Source: Arenimonas sp. | Lineage (GTDB): Bacteria > Pseudomonadota > Alphaproteobacteria > Rhizobiales > Rhizobiaceae | Length of the DNA stretch: 64,000 nt | Direction: 5' to 3' | Assembly (NCBI GenBank): GCA_019459145.1 | Contig: JAIBEK010000014.1 | Coordinates: 62,001 to 126,000, forward strand | Part shown: positions 19,916 through 28,639 of the stretch, piece by piece | Layout: the number at the start of each line of letters is the position of its first letter | Position numbering within the stretch: position 1 is the first letter of the stretch | The notes under the pieces: generated by a model | Database searches by the model: none | The model's input: only the letters and a program-made list of their open reading frames with translations | Told to the model about the DNA's origin: nothing | Program-made: the position numbers and the translations under genes

Positions 19916-21559
19916 ATGGCAAATGCCGAGTTTCCCGATTTCGGCCTGACGGTTGCCCAACGCCGTGAAGCGGTGCTCGGTCACACTTACGAATATCCCG
20001 GCATGGATGGAGAACGCGGTGAGATCTGGTGCTATTCCGACCGCTTCTCCTATGCGCCCGGCGACACAGTCACCTTGTTCATCAGTTCGACGGCGCCTAC
20101 CTGCCAGATCGACATCCTGCGGGATGGAGGGGTCGAACGACATGTCATGACGATCGCGGGCATTCCGGCCGTCTGGCAGGAGACGCCGGACCAATGTTCG
20201 GTGGAGGGCTGCGGCTGGCAGCCGAGCCACAGCTTTACGATCCCGGCGGATTGGACCTCCGGCGCCTACCGACTGACGCTGACGGCGCAAGGGCGCGACG
20301 GCAAGCCGATCCGCTGCCATCACCTCTTTATCCTGTGCCCCGCCAACGATGCCAAGCCGGGACGCATTCTCCAGGTCGCCGCCACCGGCACCTGGACCGC
20401 CTACAACACCTGGGGCGGCTCCAATCACTATCAGGGGATCACCGGGCCGAACCGCGACCAGTATGCGACTCGCGTCAGCACGCAGCGCCCCTGGTGTCGG
20501 GGTTTCGTCGTACTGCCGAAGGATGCACCGCGCGTGCCGGTCGAGGTCAGCCTGCCGCCGGGAGCCGTGCCGCGTTATCCGCACATGGAATGGGCCTATG
20601 CCACCGGCCATTCGAAGAAATACGCATCGGCCGGCTGGGCGAGCTATGACAGCCACTTCTTTCGCTGGGCGGAGCGCTCCGGCTACGGCGTCGATCTGAT
20701 CAGCCAGCACGAACTGCATTTCCGTCCCGAACTGCTCCACGCCTATGACTGCGTCGTCTTCGTCGGCCACGACGAATACTGGACCTGGGAGATGCGCGAC
20801 ACGGTGGATCGCTTCGTTGAGCGCGGCGGCTTTGCCGCACGTTTTGCCGGCAACTTCATGTGGCAGACCCGTCTCGAGGACGAGGGGCGCACGCAGGTTT
20901 GCTACAAGTATCGGGCGCGGGCCGAAGACCCGGCTTACCAGACCGGCGACGTGACGCGGGCCACGAACAGCTGGGAGGCGCCCGAAATCGGACGTCCGGG
21001 CACAGCGACTTTCGGCCTCAATTCCACCAATGGCGTCTATGCCGGCTGGGGCGGGTGTTCGCCGCGCGGCGTGCGCGGCTTCCCGGTCTGCCGGCCCGAG
21101 CACTGGGCCTTTGCCGGGACGGGCCTGTTCTATGGCGATCTGCTGGGCGCCGAGAGCCACATCTACGGGTACGAGGTCGACGGTCTCGACTACCAGATCC
21201 GCCATGGCCGGCCCTATCCGACCGCCACCAGCGGCGCACCCGAGGGCCTCGAAATCCTCGCGCTCGGCATGGCGAGCTCCGTCGAGGAGAACGACGACGT
21301 CCTGGGGCCCGAGGATCGTTTCTTCGGCGACGAGGACGGCCGCTTCATCGCCGAGACGCTCTACGGGGACGCAAGCGACGAGAACCTCGAAAAGGTGCGC
21401 TACAGCAATGGTATGATCGTTAACTTCCGCAAGGGCGAGGGCGAGGTCTTCCATGCCGGCACCTGCGAATGGGTGGCCGGGCTGTTGCGCAGCGACGCCA
21501 TGGTCGAACGGGTCACCCGCAATGTGCTCGATCGCGCCCTTAACCCCTCCAACCGATAG
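19916..21559 (+). CDS. N,N-dimethylformamidase large-subunit-like protein
   Basis: This 547-residue protein belongs to the DMFA2-like family. It has an N-terminal beta-sandwich region (about 30-140: WCYSDRFSYAPGDTVTLFIS, ending HHLFILCP) and a C-terminal glutamine-amidotransferase-like region. Signatures are TWTAYNTWGGSNHY (about 159-172), ASAGWASYDSHFFRWAE, VFVGHDEYWTWEMRD (281-295) and GNFMWQTR. Dimethylformamidase uses an iron held by two Tyr and one Glu; Tyr288 in HDEYW, Tyr330/332 in CYKYR and Glu413 or Glu420 are my candidates. It is much shorter than the classic 762-residue subunit and has no small-subunit gene beside it. An amide substrate is likely, its identity unknown. It lies 11 bp before the BKACE gene. 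Confidence 0.75.
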   Translation: MANAEFPDFGLTVAQRREAVLGHTYEYPGMDGERGEIWCYSDRFSYAPGDTVTLFISSTAPTCQIDILRDGGVERHVMTIAGIPAVWQETPDQCSVEGCGWQPSHSFTIPADWTSGAYRLTLTAQGRDGKPIRCHHLFILCPANDAKPGRILQVAATGTWTAYNTWGGSNHYQGITGPNRDQYATRVSTQRPWCRGFVVLPKDAPRVPVEVSLPPGAVPRYPHMEWAYATGHSKKYASAGWASYDSHFFRWAERSGYGVDLISQHELHFRPELLHAYDCVVFVGHDEYWTWEMRDTVDRFVERGGFAARFAGNFMWQTRLEDEGRTQVCYKYRARAEDPAYQTGDVTRATNSWEAPEIGRPGTATFGLNSTNGVYAGWGGCSPRGVRGFPVCRPEHWAFAGTGLFYGDLLGAESHIYGYEVDGLDYQIRHGRPYPTATSGAPEGLEILALGMASSVEENDDVLGPEDRFFGDEDGRFIAETLYGDASDENLEKVRYSNGMIVNFRKGEGEVFHAGTCEWVAGLLRSDAMVERVTRNVLDRALNPSNR

Positions 21560-21569
21560 CGGAAACAAC

Positions 21570-22499
21570 ATGAAGTCGAAGAAGGTCATCATCACCTGCG
21601 CCGTCACCGGCTCGGTCCACACCCCGTCGATGTCGCCGCACCTGCCCTGCACGCCGGAGGATATCGCGGCGCAGTCGATCGAAGCGGCGAAGGCCGGCGC
21701 ATCGATCCTGCATCTGCATGCCCGCGACCCGGAAAACGGCCGGCCGACGGCCGATCCGGCCGTGTTCATGCGCTTCCTGCCGGTGATCAAGCAGGCCTGC
21801 GATGCCGTCATCAACATCTCCACCGGCGGTTCGTCGCTGATGTCGCTCGACGAGCGGCTGGCGGCGGCTCTTTCCGCCGAGCCGGAAATGTGCTCCCTCA
21901 ACATGGGGTCGATGAATTTTGGTCTTTACCCGGCACTCGACCGGCCGCGCGAATGGCAACACCCGTGGGAACCGCAATTGCTCGAGGCGACGCGCGGCAC
22001 GATCTTCAAGAACACCTTCGCCGACATCGAAGCCATTCTGAAACGTCTTGGCGAGGGCTGTGGCACCCGTTTCGAGTTCGAGTGCTACGACGTGGGCCAT
22101 CTCTATACGCTCGCCCATTTCCGCGACCGCGGACTGGTATCGGGGCCACTGTTCATCCAGTTCGTCTTCGGCGTTCTCGGCGGTATCGGGGCCGACCCCG
22201 AAAACCTCGTCCATATGAAACGGATCGCCGACAAGCTGTTCGGCGACGACTACCGCTTCTCCGTGCTGGCGGCCGGGCGCCACCAGATGCCGATGATCAC
22301 CATGGCCGCGACCATGGGCGGCAGCGTGCGCGTCGGCCTGGAGGACAGCCTTTATGACGGCCGCGAACTGGCAAGGTCCAATGCCGCCCAGGTCGGGCGC
22401 ATCAGGACGATCCTTGAAGGTCTGTCACTCGAAGTCGCGACGCCGGAGGAAGCGCGTGCCATGCTCGCCCTCAAGGGCGGCGACCGGGTCGCCTTCTAG
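21570..22499 (+). CDS. Beta-keto acid cleavage enzyme (BKACE/Kce family, DUF849)
   Basis: This 309-residue TIM-barrel protein belongs to the family that condenses a beta-keto acid with acetyl-CoA and splits it to acetoacetate plus a new acyl-CoA. Zn ligands are visible as H48 and H50 in ILHLHARD and E258 in VRVGLEDSLY, with the conserved R254 and D259 beside it. These match the 3-keto-5-aminohexanoate cleavage enzyme pattern. Family members differ widely in substrate (3-keto-5-aminohexanoate, dehydrocarnitine, beta-ketoadipate and others) and I cannot assign one. It is cotranscribed with the dimethylformamidase-like gene, and a thioesterase that could hydrolyse its CoA product is 2 kb away. 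Confidence 0.88.
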   Translation: MKSKKVIITCAVTGSVHTPSMSPHLPCTPEDIAAQSIEAAKAGASILHLHARDPENGRPTADPAVFMRFLPVIKQACDAVINISTGGSSLMSLDERLAAALSAEPEMCSLNMGSMNFGLYPALDRPREWQHPWEPQLLEATRGTIFKNTFADIEAILKRLGEGCGTRFEFECYDVGHLYTLAHFRDRGLVSGPLFIQFVFGVLGGIGADPENLVHMKRIADKLFGDDYRFSVLAAGRHQMPMITMAATMGGSVRVGLEDSLYDGRELARSNAAQVGRIRTILEGLSLEVATPEEARAMLALKGGDRVAF

Positions 22500-22555
22500 G
22501 GTCGGGCGCGGACAGTCCCACCCCGTCACGAGACAGGAACCCCATTGGAGCGACC

Positions 22556-23584
22556 ATGAAGACCTTCCTTGCCGAAGAACAGAAACGCCATGACCCAAAA
22601 TTCTTCCTGTCGAGCGGCGGCCGCCGGGCCAATCCGGAACAGCCGGAACGCGTCGAGCGCCTGCTCGAAGGCGCGCGCGCCGCAGGCCTCTCCGTGGAGC
22701 GGCCGGCAGACCACGGCCTCGGTCCGATCTCGGCCATCCACACGCCGGAATATCTGGACTTCCTCAAGCGCATCTACCAGCGCTGGCAGCATATCGAAGG
22801 CGCCTCCGAAGAGGTGATCCCGAACATCCATCCGATCGCCCGCGGCGGTAGTTATCCAGCTTCCGCCGTCGGACAGGCCGGATACCACATGGCCGACACC
22901 TCCTGCCCGATTTCGGCCGAGACTTTTGACAGCGCCTGCTGGAGCGCCTGGAGCGCAACCTCCGCCGCCGATGCGGTGGCGGCCGGGGACCCGTGGGCCT
23001 ATGCACTCTGCCGGCCGCCGGGGCACCATGCCTTCAGCGATGTGGCAGGCGGCTTCTGCTTCTTCAACAATTCGGCGATTGCCGCGCAGCGGTTGAAACG
23101 CTCGGCCGAGCGCGTGGCGATCATCGACGTCGACCTGCATCACGGCAACGGCACGCAGGGCATCTTCTATGCCCGCAACGACGTTCTGACAGTCTCTATC
23201 CACGCCGATCCGGTGCGCTTCTATCCATTTTTCTGGGGCCATGCCGACGAACGCGGCGAAGGACCGGGCCTCGGCTATAACTTCAATCTGCCGCTTGCGC
23301 GCAAATCGGATGATTCGACCTTTCTCGAAGCACTGTCGGCCGGCCTGCGGCGCGTCGAAGCCTTCAGCCCGGACGCGATCGTCATTGCGCTTGGACTCGA
23401 CGCCTACGAGCAGGACCCGTTCGGCGGCCTTTCGGTCTCGACCCCCGGTTTCGCCCGGATCGGCGAGGCGATCGCCAGGCTCGGCCGGCCGGCGGTGATC
23501 GTCCAGGAAGGCGGCTATCTCTGCGACGCCCTCGGCGAGAACCTCACATCCTTCCTGACCGGTTACGGCGGAAAGGCCGGGTGA
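22556..23584 (+). CDS. Histone-deacetylase-fold amidohydrolase, acetylpolyamine amidohydrolase-like
   Basis: This 342-residue zinc amidohydrolase is very close in length to acetylpolyamine amidohydrolase of Mycoplana ramosa (341). The His dyad is in CRPPGHHAF (H157, H158). Zn ligands are D193 and H195 in DVDLHHGNGTQ and D282 in LGLDAYEQDP, and the transition-state Tyr is Y321 in QEGGY. All catalytic residues of class-II-type deacetylases are present. Likely substrates are N-acetylated polyamines or other N-acyl amines. It is 56 bp downstream of the BKACE gene on the same strand and convergent with the LysR gene, with a gap of only 4 bp. Confidence 0.87.
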   Translation: MKTFLAEEQKRHDPKFFLSSGGRRANPEQPERVERLLEGARAAGLSVERPADHGLGPISAIHTPEYLDFLKRIYQRWQHIEGASEEVIPNIHPIARGGSYPASAVGQAGYHMADTSCPISAETFDSACWSAWSATSAADAVAAGDPWAYALCRPPGHHAFSDVAGGFCFFNNSAIAAQRLKRSAERVAIIDVDLHHGNGTQGIFYARNDVLTVSIHADPVRFYPFFWGHADERGEGPGLGYNFNLPLARKSDDSTFLEALSAGLRRVEAFSPDAIVIALGLDAYEQDPFGGLSVSTPGFARIGEAIARLGRPAVIVQEGGYLCDALGENLTSFLTGYGGKAG

Positions 23585-23588
23585 GGCC

Positions 23589-24563
23589 TCAGGCTCGCTC
23601 GCTCCTCGGGCCGGGATAGGATCGCTCGTCGAGCGGCCGCGAGGCGATTGCCTGGCGGAGCTCGGCAAGGAGCAGACCTTCGGCGCGCCCGCGACGCGCG
23701 GAGGGGTCATGGACGAGATGGACGTCGATCATCGGCGCAGACACATGGGGTGGCAGCCGCCAGAGGCGTCCGGCGCGCACATCATCCTCGACCACATGGA
23801 TCGGCAGGGGGCCGAAACCGAAGCCGGCTATGATCAGTCGTTTCACTTCCTCGAGGTGCGACGAGGTGCCGATGACAGCGCCCTCGAATCCTTCCTTCTG
23901 GCGCAGGAGGGCGACGGGCCACAGGGCGCCGGACATCTGGTCGGTCTTGAACGAGACGTAAGGTTCGTGGCGCAAAGCCGAAAGCGAGAGGTCGGACTTT
24001 CCGAACAACGAATGGCGGGGACCGCAGAAATATCCGAAGGCTTCGCGATAGAGCAGGTCGTATTCGAGCTTCGGATGGCGCTCCTCCATCAGGCAGACGC
24101 CCAGGCTGGCATCCCGGTTGGCCACCGCCGCCGCGACGTCATGGCTGGACGCCACCGTCATCGACAGTGTCACCTGGGGGAAAGCGCGATGGAAGGCGGC
24201 AAGCACCTCGTCGAAGAAGGGACAGACGACATGGCTGGCGAGCGCGATATCGATATGCCCGGTGAGGTCGGCCGGGTGTTGTTCCATCCTTTGCGGCAGG
24301 CCGGAGACGATGTCGAACAGAGCGACGCATTCGCTGAAGAGACGCTGCCCGGCCGGGGTCACCGAAAAATGCGAGGCATTGCGCTCGATGAGCCGGCAAT
24401 CCATGTGGGTTTCCAGACGCCTGAGAGCGTTGCTGATGGTCGGCTGCTTCAACGAGAGCTTTTCTCCCGCCGCCGTCAGCCCCTTTTCCTGTACGATCAC
24501 CATGAAGGTGCGCAGCAGGTTCCAGTCGAGTTCCCATACGAAACGCCGTCTCGGACCAGCCAT
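23589..24563 (-). CDS. LysR-family transcriptional regulator
   Basis: This 324-residue regulator has an N-terminal winged helix (LDWNLLRTFMVIVQEKGLTA, then LKQPTISNALRRLE) and a LysR substrate-binding domain. The start at 24563 (MAGPRRRFVWELDW) keeps the usual LysR length; the frame is open further upstream but would overlap the divergent thioesterase gene. It lies between the amidase/BKACE/deacetylase genes and the thioesterase, with 105 bp to the latter. It probably controls the thioesterase and perhaps the other three genes. The ligand is unknown. Confidence 0.88.
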   Translation of the reverse strand: MAGPRRRFVWELDWNLLRTFMVIVQEKGLTAAGEKLSLKQPTISNALRRLETHMDCRLIERNASHFSVTPAGQRLFSECVALFDIVSGLPQRMEQHPADLTGHIDIALASHVVCPFFDEVLAAFHRAFPQVTLSMTVASSHDVAAAVANRDASLGVCLMEERHPKLEYDLLYREAFGYFCGPRHSLFGKSDLSLSALRHEPYVSFKTDQMSGALWPVALLRQKEGFEGAVIGTSSHLEEVKRLIIAGFGFGPLPIHVVEDDVRAGRLWRLPPHVSAPMIDVHLVHDPSARRGRAEGLLLAELRQAIASRPLDERSYPGPRSERA

Positions 24564-24587
24564 GGACACACCATTCCCCAAATATAT

Positions 24588-24603
24588 GCTTGTGGCCACA
24601 GCT
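24588..24603. promoter_or_regulatory. Candidate LysR box between lysR and thioesterase genes
   Basis: The perfect palindrome TGTGGCCACA (24591-24600) lies inside the longer near-symmetric GCTTGTGGCCACAGC in the 105-bp divergent region. LysR regulators typically bind an interrupted palindrome in such gaps. No other copy was noticed in the window. Confidence 0.4.
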
Positions 24604-24668
24604 ATTGCATGAATTGATTTGTCGTCAAAGCCGAAGCCGGTTCGACGAACGCGGAGGAGAATCGAAGA

Positions 24669-25079
24669 ATGACAATCCTGACTTATCAAGGGGTGGTCTA
24701 CCCGGCGCAATGCGACGCCATGAGTCACATGAACGTGCAATTCTATATAGCCGCCTTCGACCAGTCGCTGTGGCACCTGATGGCGGCTTGCGGCTATTCG
24801 GCCACCTGGATTGCCGAGCGCCGACAGGGCTGGGCCGACCGCCGCTACGAGATCGACTTTCGCCAGGAACTGCCGGTCGGCAGCCTGTTCGAGATCAGAA
24901 GCTCGGTGGTGAAGGTCGGGCGAACCTCGCTGTCCACCCGGCATAGCCTGACGAACAAGGCCGATGGCGTGCTTTGCGCCGAACTTCTCGCCGTGTCGGT
25001 CTATTTCGATCTGACGATGCGCCAATCGCTGGCGCTGCCACCGGAGATCGTCGAGGGCGCAACGGGGTTGACGCGCTGA
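24669..25079 (+). CDS. Acyl-CoA thioesterase, 4HBT hotdog fold
   Basis: This is a 136-residue single hotdog-domain protein. The motif AQCDAMSHMNVQFYIAAFDQ matches the active-site helix of 4-hydroxybenzoyl-CoA-type thioesterases (Asp, then His-Met-Asn). The later region FRQELPVGSLFEIRSSVVKVGRTS is also typical. It would hydrolyse a CoA thioester in the cytoplasm. In carnitine catabolism a thioesterase of this type follows a BKACE enzyme; here a BKACE gene lies 2.2 kb upstream, so the pairing is suggestive. The start follows GGAGGAGAATCGAAG. Confidence 0.85.
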   Translation: MTILTYQGVVYPAQCDAMSHMNVQFYIAAFDQSLWHLMAACGYSATWIAERRQGWADRRYEIDFRQELPVGSLFEIRSSVVKVGRTSLSTRHSLTNKADGVLCAELLAVSVYFDLTMRQSLALPPEIVEGATGLTR

Positions 25080-25097
25080 GGCGCGCGCAGAACGCCG

Positions 25098-25859
25098 CTA
25101 ACGCAGCATTGTTTTGAGCTCCACTTGGACGGCGAGCAGCGCGGGCAGATAGCGCTCGGCGAGCACGTGCGGATCGTCTCCGCGCACCGGCAGGCCGAGG
25201 TTGAGCGCGGCGACGGTGACACCCCGCATGTTGAGCACGGGCACGGCGATGGAGCGCAGGCCGAGTTCCACCTCTTGGTCGATCACGGCATAGCCCTTGT
25301 CGCGCACGGTGCGGATGCGGTCCATCAACTCGTCGGGATCGGTGACGGTTAAGGGCGTGCGGGCGGTGGGTGGATTGCTCGCCAGGCGGCCACGGATCTC
25401 ATCATCCGGCAGCGCCGCAAGAAGGACACGGCCCATTGACGTACAAAAGGCCGGCAGCCGGGAGCCGGGCATCAGGGCGATCGACATGACCTTGCGCTGG
25501 GCGGCGCGGGCGACATAGACGATCTCGTCCCCATCGAGGATGGACACCGAAGAGCTTTCCCCGAGTTCGTCCGACAGCCGATCGAGCAGCGGCTGCACCA
25601 TCTGCGGCAGCGGCATGGTTGCAAGGCAGGCCGTGCCTAGGCGCAGAACGCGCGGGGTCAGGGTGAAGAACTTGCCGTCATAGTCGGCATAGCCGTAATG
25701 GGCCAGCGTCAGCAGGCAGCGTCTCGCGGTGGCCCGGTCAAGGCCGCTGGCCGCCGCCACCTGCGCAATGCTCTGACGCGGATGGTCGGCGGTGAAGGTC
25801 TCGATTGCAGCCAGTCCCTTGGCCAGGCCGCCCATGGTGTCGCGATCGGTGATCGTCAT
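25098..25859 (-). CDS. pcaR: IclR-family regulator of the beta-ketoadipate pathway
   Basis: This 253-residue IclR protein has a winged helix (SIAQVAAASGLDRATARRCL, about 35-60) and a C-terminal GAF-like effector domain (SVSILDGDEIVYVARAA and LRSIAVPVLNMRGVTVAALN). It resembles PcaR/PcaU/PobR-type regulators that respond to beta-ketoadipate or aromatic acids. It is divergent from pcaIJF, with a perfect 10-bp inverted repeat in the 127-bp gap. The start at 25859 (MTITDRDTMGGLAKGL) gives the usual length; the frame extends upstream to 25910 but would cover the operator. Confidence 0.88.
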   Translation of the reverse strand: MTITDRDTMGGLAKGLAAIETFTADHPRQSIAQVAAASGLDRATARRCLLTLAHYGYADYDGKFFTLTPRVLRLGTACLATMPLPQMVQPLLDRLSDELGESSSVSILDGDEIVYVARAAQRKVMSIALMPGSRLPAFCTSMGRVLLAALPDDEIRGRLASNPPTARTPLTVTDPDELMDRIRTVRDKGYAVIDQEVELGLRSIAVPVLNMRGVTVAALNLGLPVRGDDPHVLAERYLPALLAVQVELKTMLR

Positions 25860-25869
25860 CGTGGGTTCC

Positions 25870-25902
25870 GTGCGATATGTCAACAAAAGCCTCATATCGC
25901 AC
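25870..25902. promoter_or_regulatory. Candidate PcaR operator
   Basis: GTGCGATATG (25870-25879) and its exact complement CATATCGCAC (25893-25902) are separated by 13 bp, so the arms are about two helical turns apart. The half-sites resemble the known PcaR/PobR-type sequence GTTCGATAATCGCAC. The position between pcaR and pcaIJF suits control of both genes. Confidence 0.65.
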
Positions 25903-25986
25903 AAAGCCATTGCCGAAAAGGTCCCCTTTTCCTATTCATTGAAACAGGCTGCCTGATCGTGATCGGTGGCGAACGAGGAGATTTCG

Positions 25987-26709
25987 ATGGACAAGACAGT
26001 CCCCAGCCTGGCCGAAGCAGTGGCCAGGATCGGCGATGGCGCAACCGTGATGATCGGCGGGTTCGGCGGCTCCGGCGCGCCGATCGAGCTCATTCACGCG
26101 CTGATCGACCGCTTTGTCGAGACCGGCCATCCGAAGGACCTGACGGTGGTGAACAACAATGCCGGCAATGGTCATGTGGGCTTGGCCGCGCTGATCGAGC
26201 AGGGCATGGTGAAGAAGCTGATCTGCTCCTTCCCGCGTTCAGCCGATCCCAAGGTCTTCACGGACAAATATTTCGCCGGCGAAATCGAGCTCGAACTGGT
26301 GCCGCAGGGCACGCTTGCCGAGCGTATCCGCGCCGGTGGAGCCGGCATCCCCGCCTTCTACACCCCGACGGCCTACGGCACGGAGCTCGCCGAGGGCAAG
26401 AAGATCGAGGAGTTCGACGGCCGGTCCTATGTCCAGGAACGCTGGCTGAAGGCCGACTTCGCGCTCGTCAAGGCGCATATCGGCGACACCCATGGCAACC
26501 TCCTCTACAACAAGGCGGCGCGCAATTTTAATCCGTTGATGTGCATGGCCGCGGCCCACACCATCGTTCAGGTATCGAAGCTTGCCTCACCCGGCGAGAT
26601 CGATCCGGAGAACGTCATCACGCCCGGCATTTTCGTCCAGGCGGTGATCGAAGTATCCGACCCTCAGCAGGAAGAAGTCCTCAACCGTGCGGGAGCGATC
26701 TATCCATGA
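25987..26709 (+). CDS. pcaI: 3-oxoadipate CoA-transferase subunit A
   Basis: This 240-residue alpha subunit transfers CoA from succinyl-CoA to 3-oxoadipate together with PcaJ. The family glycine motif MIGGFGGSGAPIELIHAL (about 22-40) and PEDVITPGIFV-type region (here PENVITPGIFVQ) are present. The start at 25987 (MDKTVPSLAEAV) follows GAGGAGATTTCG. It overlaps pcaJ by 4 bp (ATGA). An acetoacetate (SCOT) role is also possible for this family, but the IclR regulator and thiolase in the same operon favour beta-ketoadipate. Confidence 0.9.
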   Translation: MDKTVPSLAEAVARIGDGATVMIGGFGGSGAPIELIHALIDRFVETGHPKDLTVVNNNAGNGHVGLAALIEQGMVKKLICSFPRSADPKVFTDKYFAGEIELELVPQGTLAERIRAGGAGIPAFYTPTAYGTELAEGKKIEEFDGRSYVQERWLKADFALVKAHIGDTHGNLLYNKAARNFNPLMCMAAAHTIVQVSKLASPGEIDPENVITPGIFVQAVIEVSDPQQEEVLNRAGAIYP

Positions 26710-27377
26710 CCGACAAGCTTTCCAACGCCCAGATCGCCTGGCGCGCAGCGCAGGATATCGAAGACGGCGCCTATGTGAACCTCGGCATCGGCTTTCCCGA
26801 AATGGTCGCGCAATACCAGCCGCCGGGACGTCAGGCGGTATTTCACACCGAAAACGGCATTCTCGACTTCGGTGAACCGCCGGCGGCCGGCGAAGAGGAC
26901 TGGGACCTGATCAATGCCGGCAAGAAGGCCGTGACGCTCAATCCGGGCGCCGCCTTCTTCCACCATGCCGACAGCTTCGCCATGGTGCGCGGCGGGCATC
27001 TCGACGTCGCCATTCTTGGTGCCTACCAGGTTGCCCAGAACGGCGACCTGGCCAACTGGAGCGTCGGCGCGGGCGGCGTGCCGGCCGTCGGCGGGGCCAT
27101 GGATCTCGTGCATGGGGCAAAGCGGGTCGCCGTGATCACCGAGCATGTGACGAAGAAAGGTGAGCCGAAGCTTCTCGATCGCTGCACCCTGCCCTTGACC
27201 GGCGTCGGCTGCGTGACACGCGTCTATACCAGCCTCGCCGTGATCGACATCGAGAACGGCCACTTCGTCCTGCGCGAAAAGCTGCCGTCGATCTCGCTCG
27301 AACAATTGCAGTCCCTGACCGGCGCCGAACTTCTCGTGCCCGGTCCGGTGGCCGACCTCATCGTGCCGGAGCTCTGA
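26706..27377 (+). CDS. pcaJ: 3-oxoadipate CoA-transferase subunit B
   Basis: This 223-residue beta subunit carries the catalytic Glu in the HTENGILDFGEPP segment and the VNLGIGFPEMVAQY motif near the N-terminus. GGVPAVGGAMDLVHGAKR is the expected C-terminal family region. ATG at 26706 overlaps the pcaI stop, and pcaF starts 1 bp after the pcaJ stop, so the three genes form a tight operon downstream of the PcaR operator. Confidence 0.9.
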   Translation: MTDKLSNAQIAWRAAQDIEDGAYVNLGIGFPEMVAQYQPPGRQAVFHTENGILDFGEPPAAGEEDWDLINAGKKAVTLNPGAAFFHHADSFAMVRGGHLDVAILGAYQVAQNGDLANWSVGAGGVPAVGGAMDLVHGAKRVAVITEHVTKKGEPKLLDRCTLPLTGVGCVTRVYTSLAVIDIENGHFVLREKLPSISLEQLQSLTGAELLVPGPVADLIVPEL

Positions 27378-27378
27378 C

Positions 27379-28584
<1,206 letters not shown>

Positions 28585-28639
28585 AGGCGCTTCCGACACG
28601 TTCGCTCGGAGAAGGTCGTAGGTCCAACGCCCGGAACGG

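Noticed and set aside
25987-27377. CoA-transferase pair read as acetoacetate-specific SCOT serving the BKACE cassette
   Set aside because: The IclR-type regulator, operator and PcaF-type thiolase in the same operon fit 3-oxoadipate better; a side role with acetoacetate cannot be excluded.
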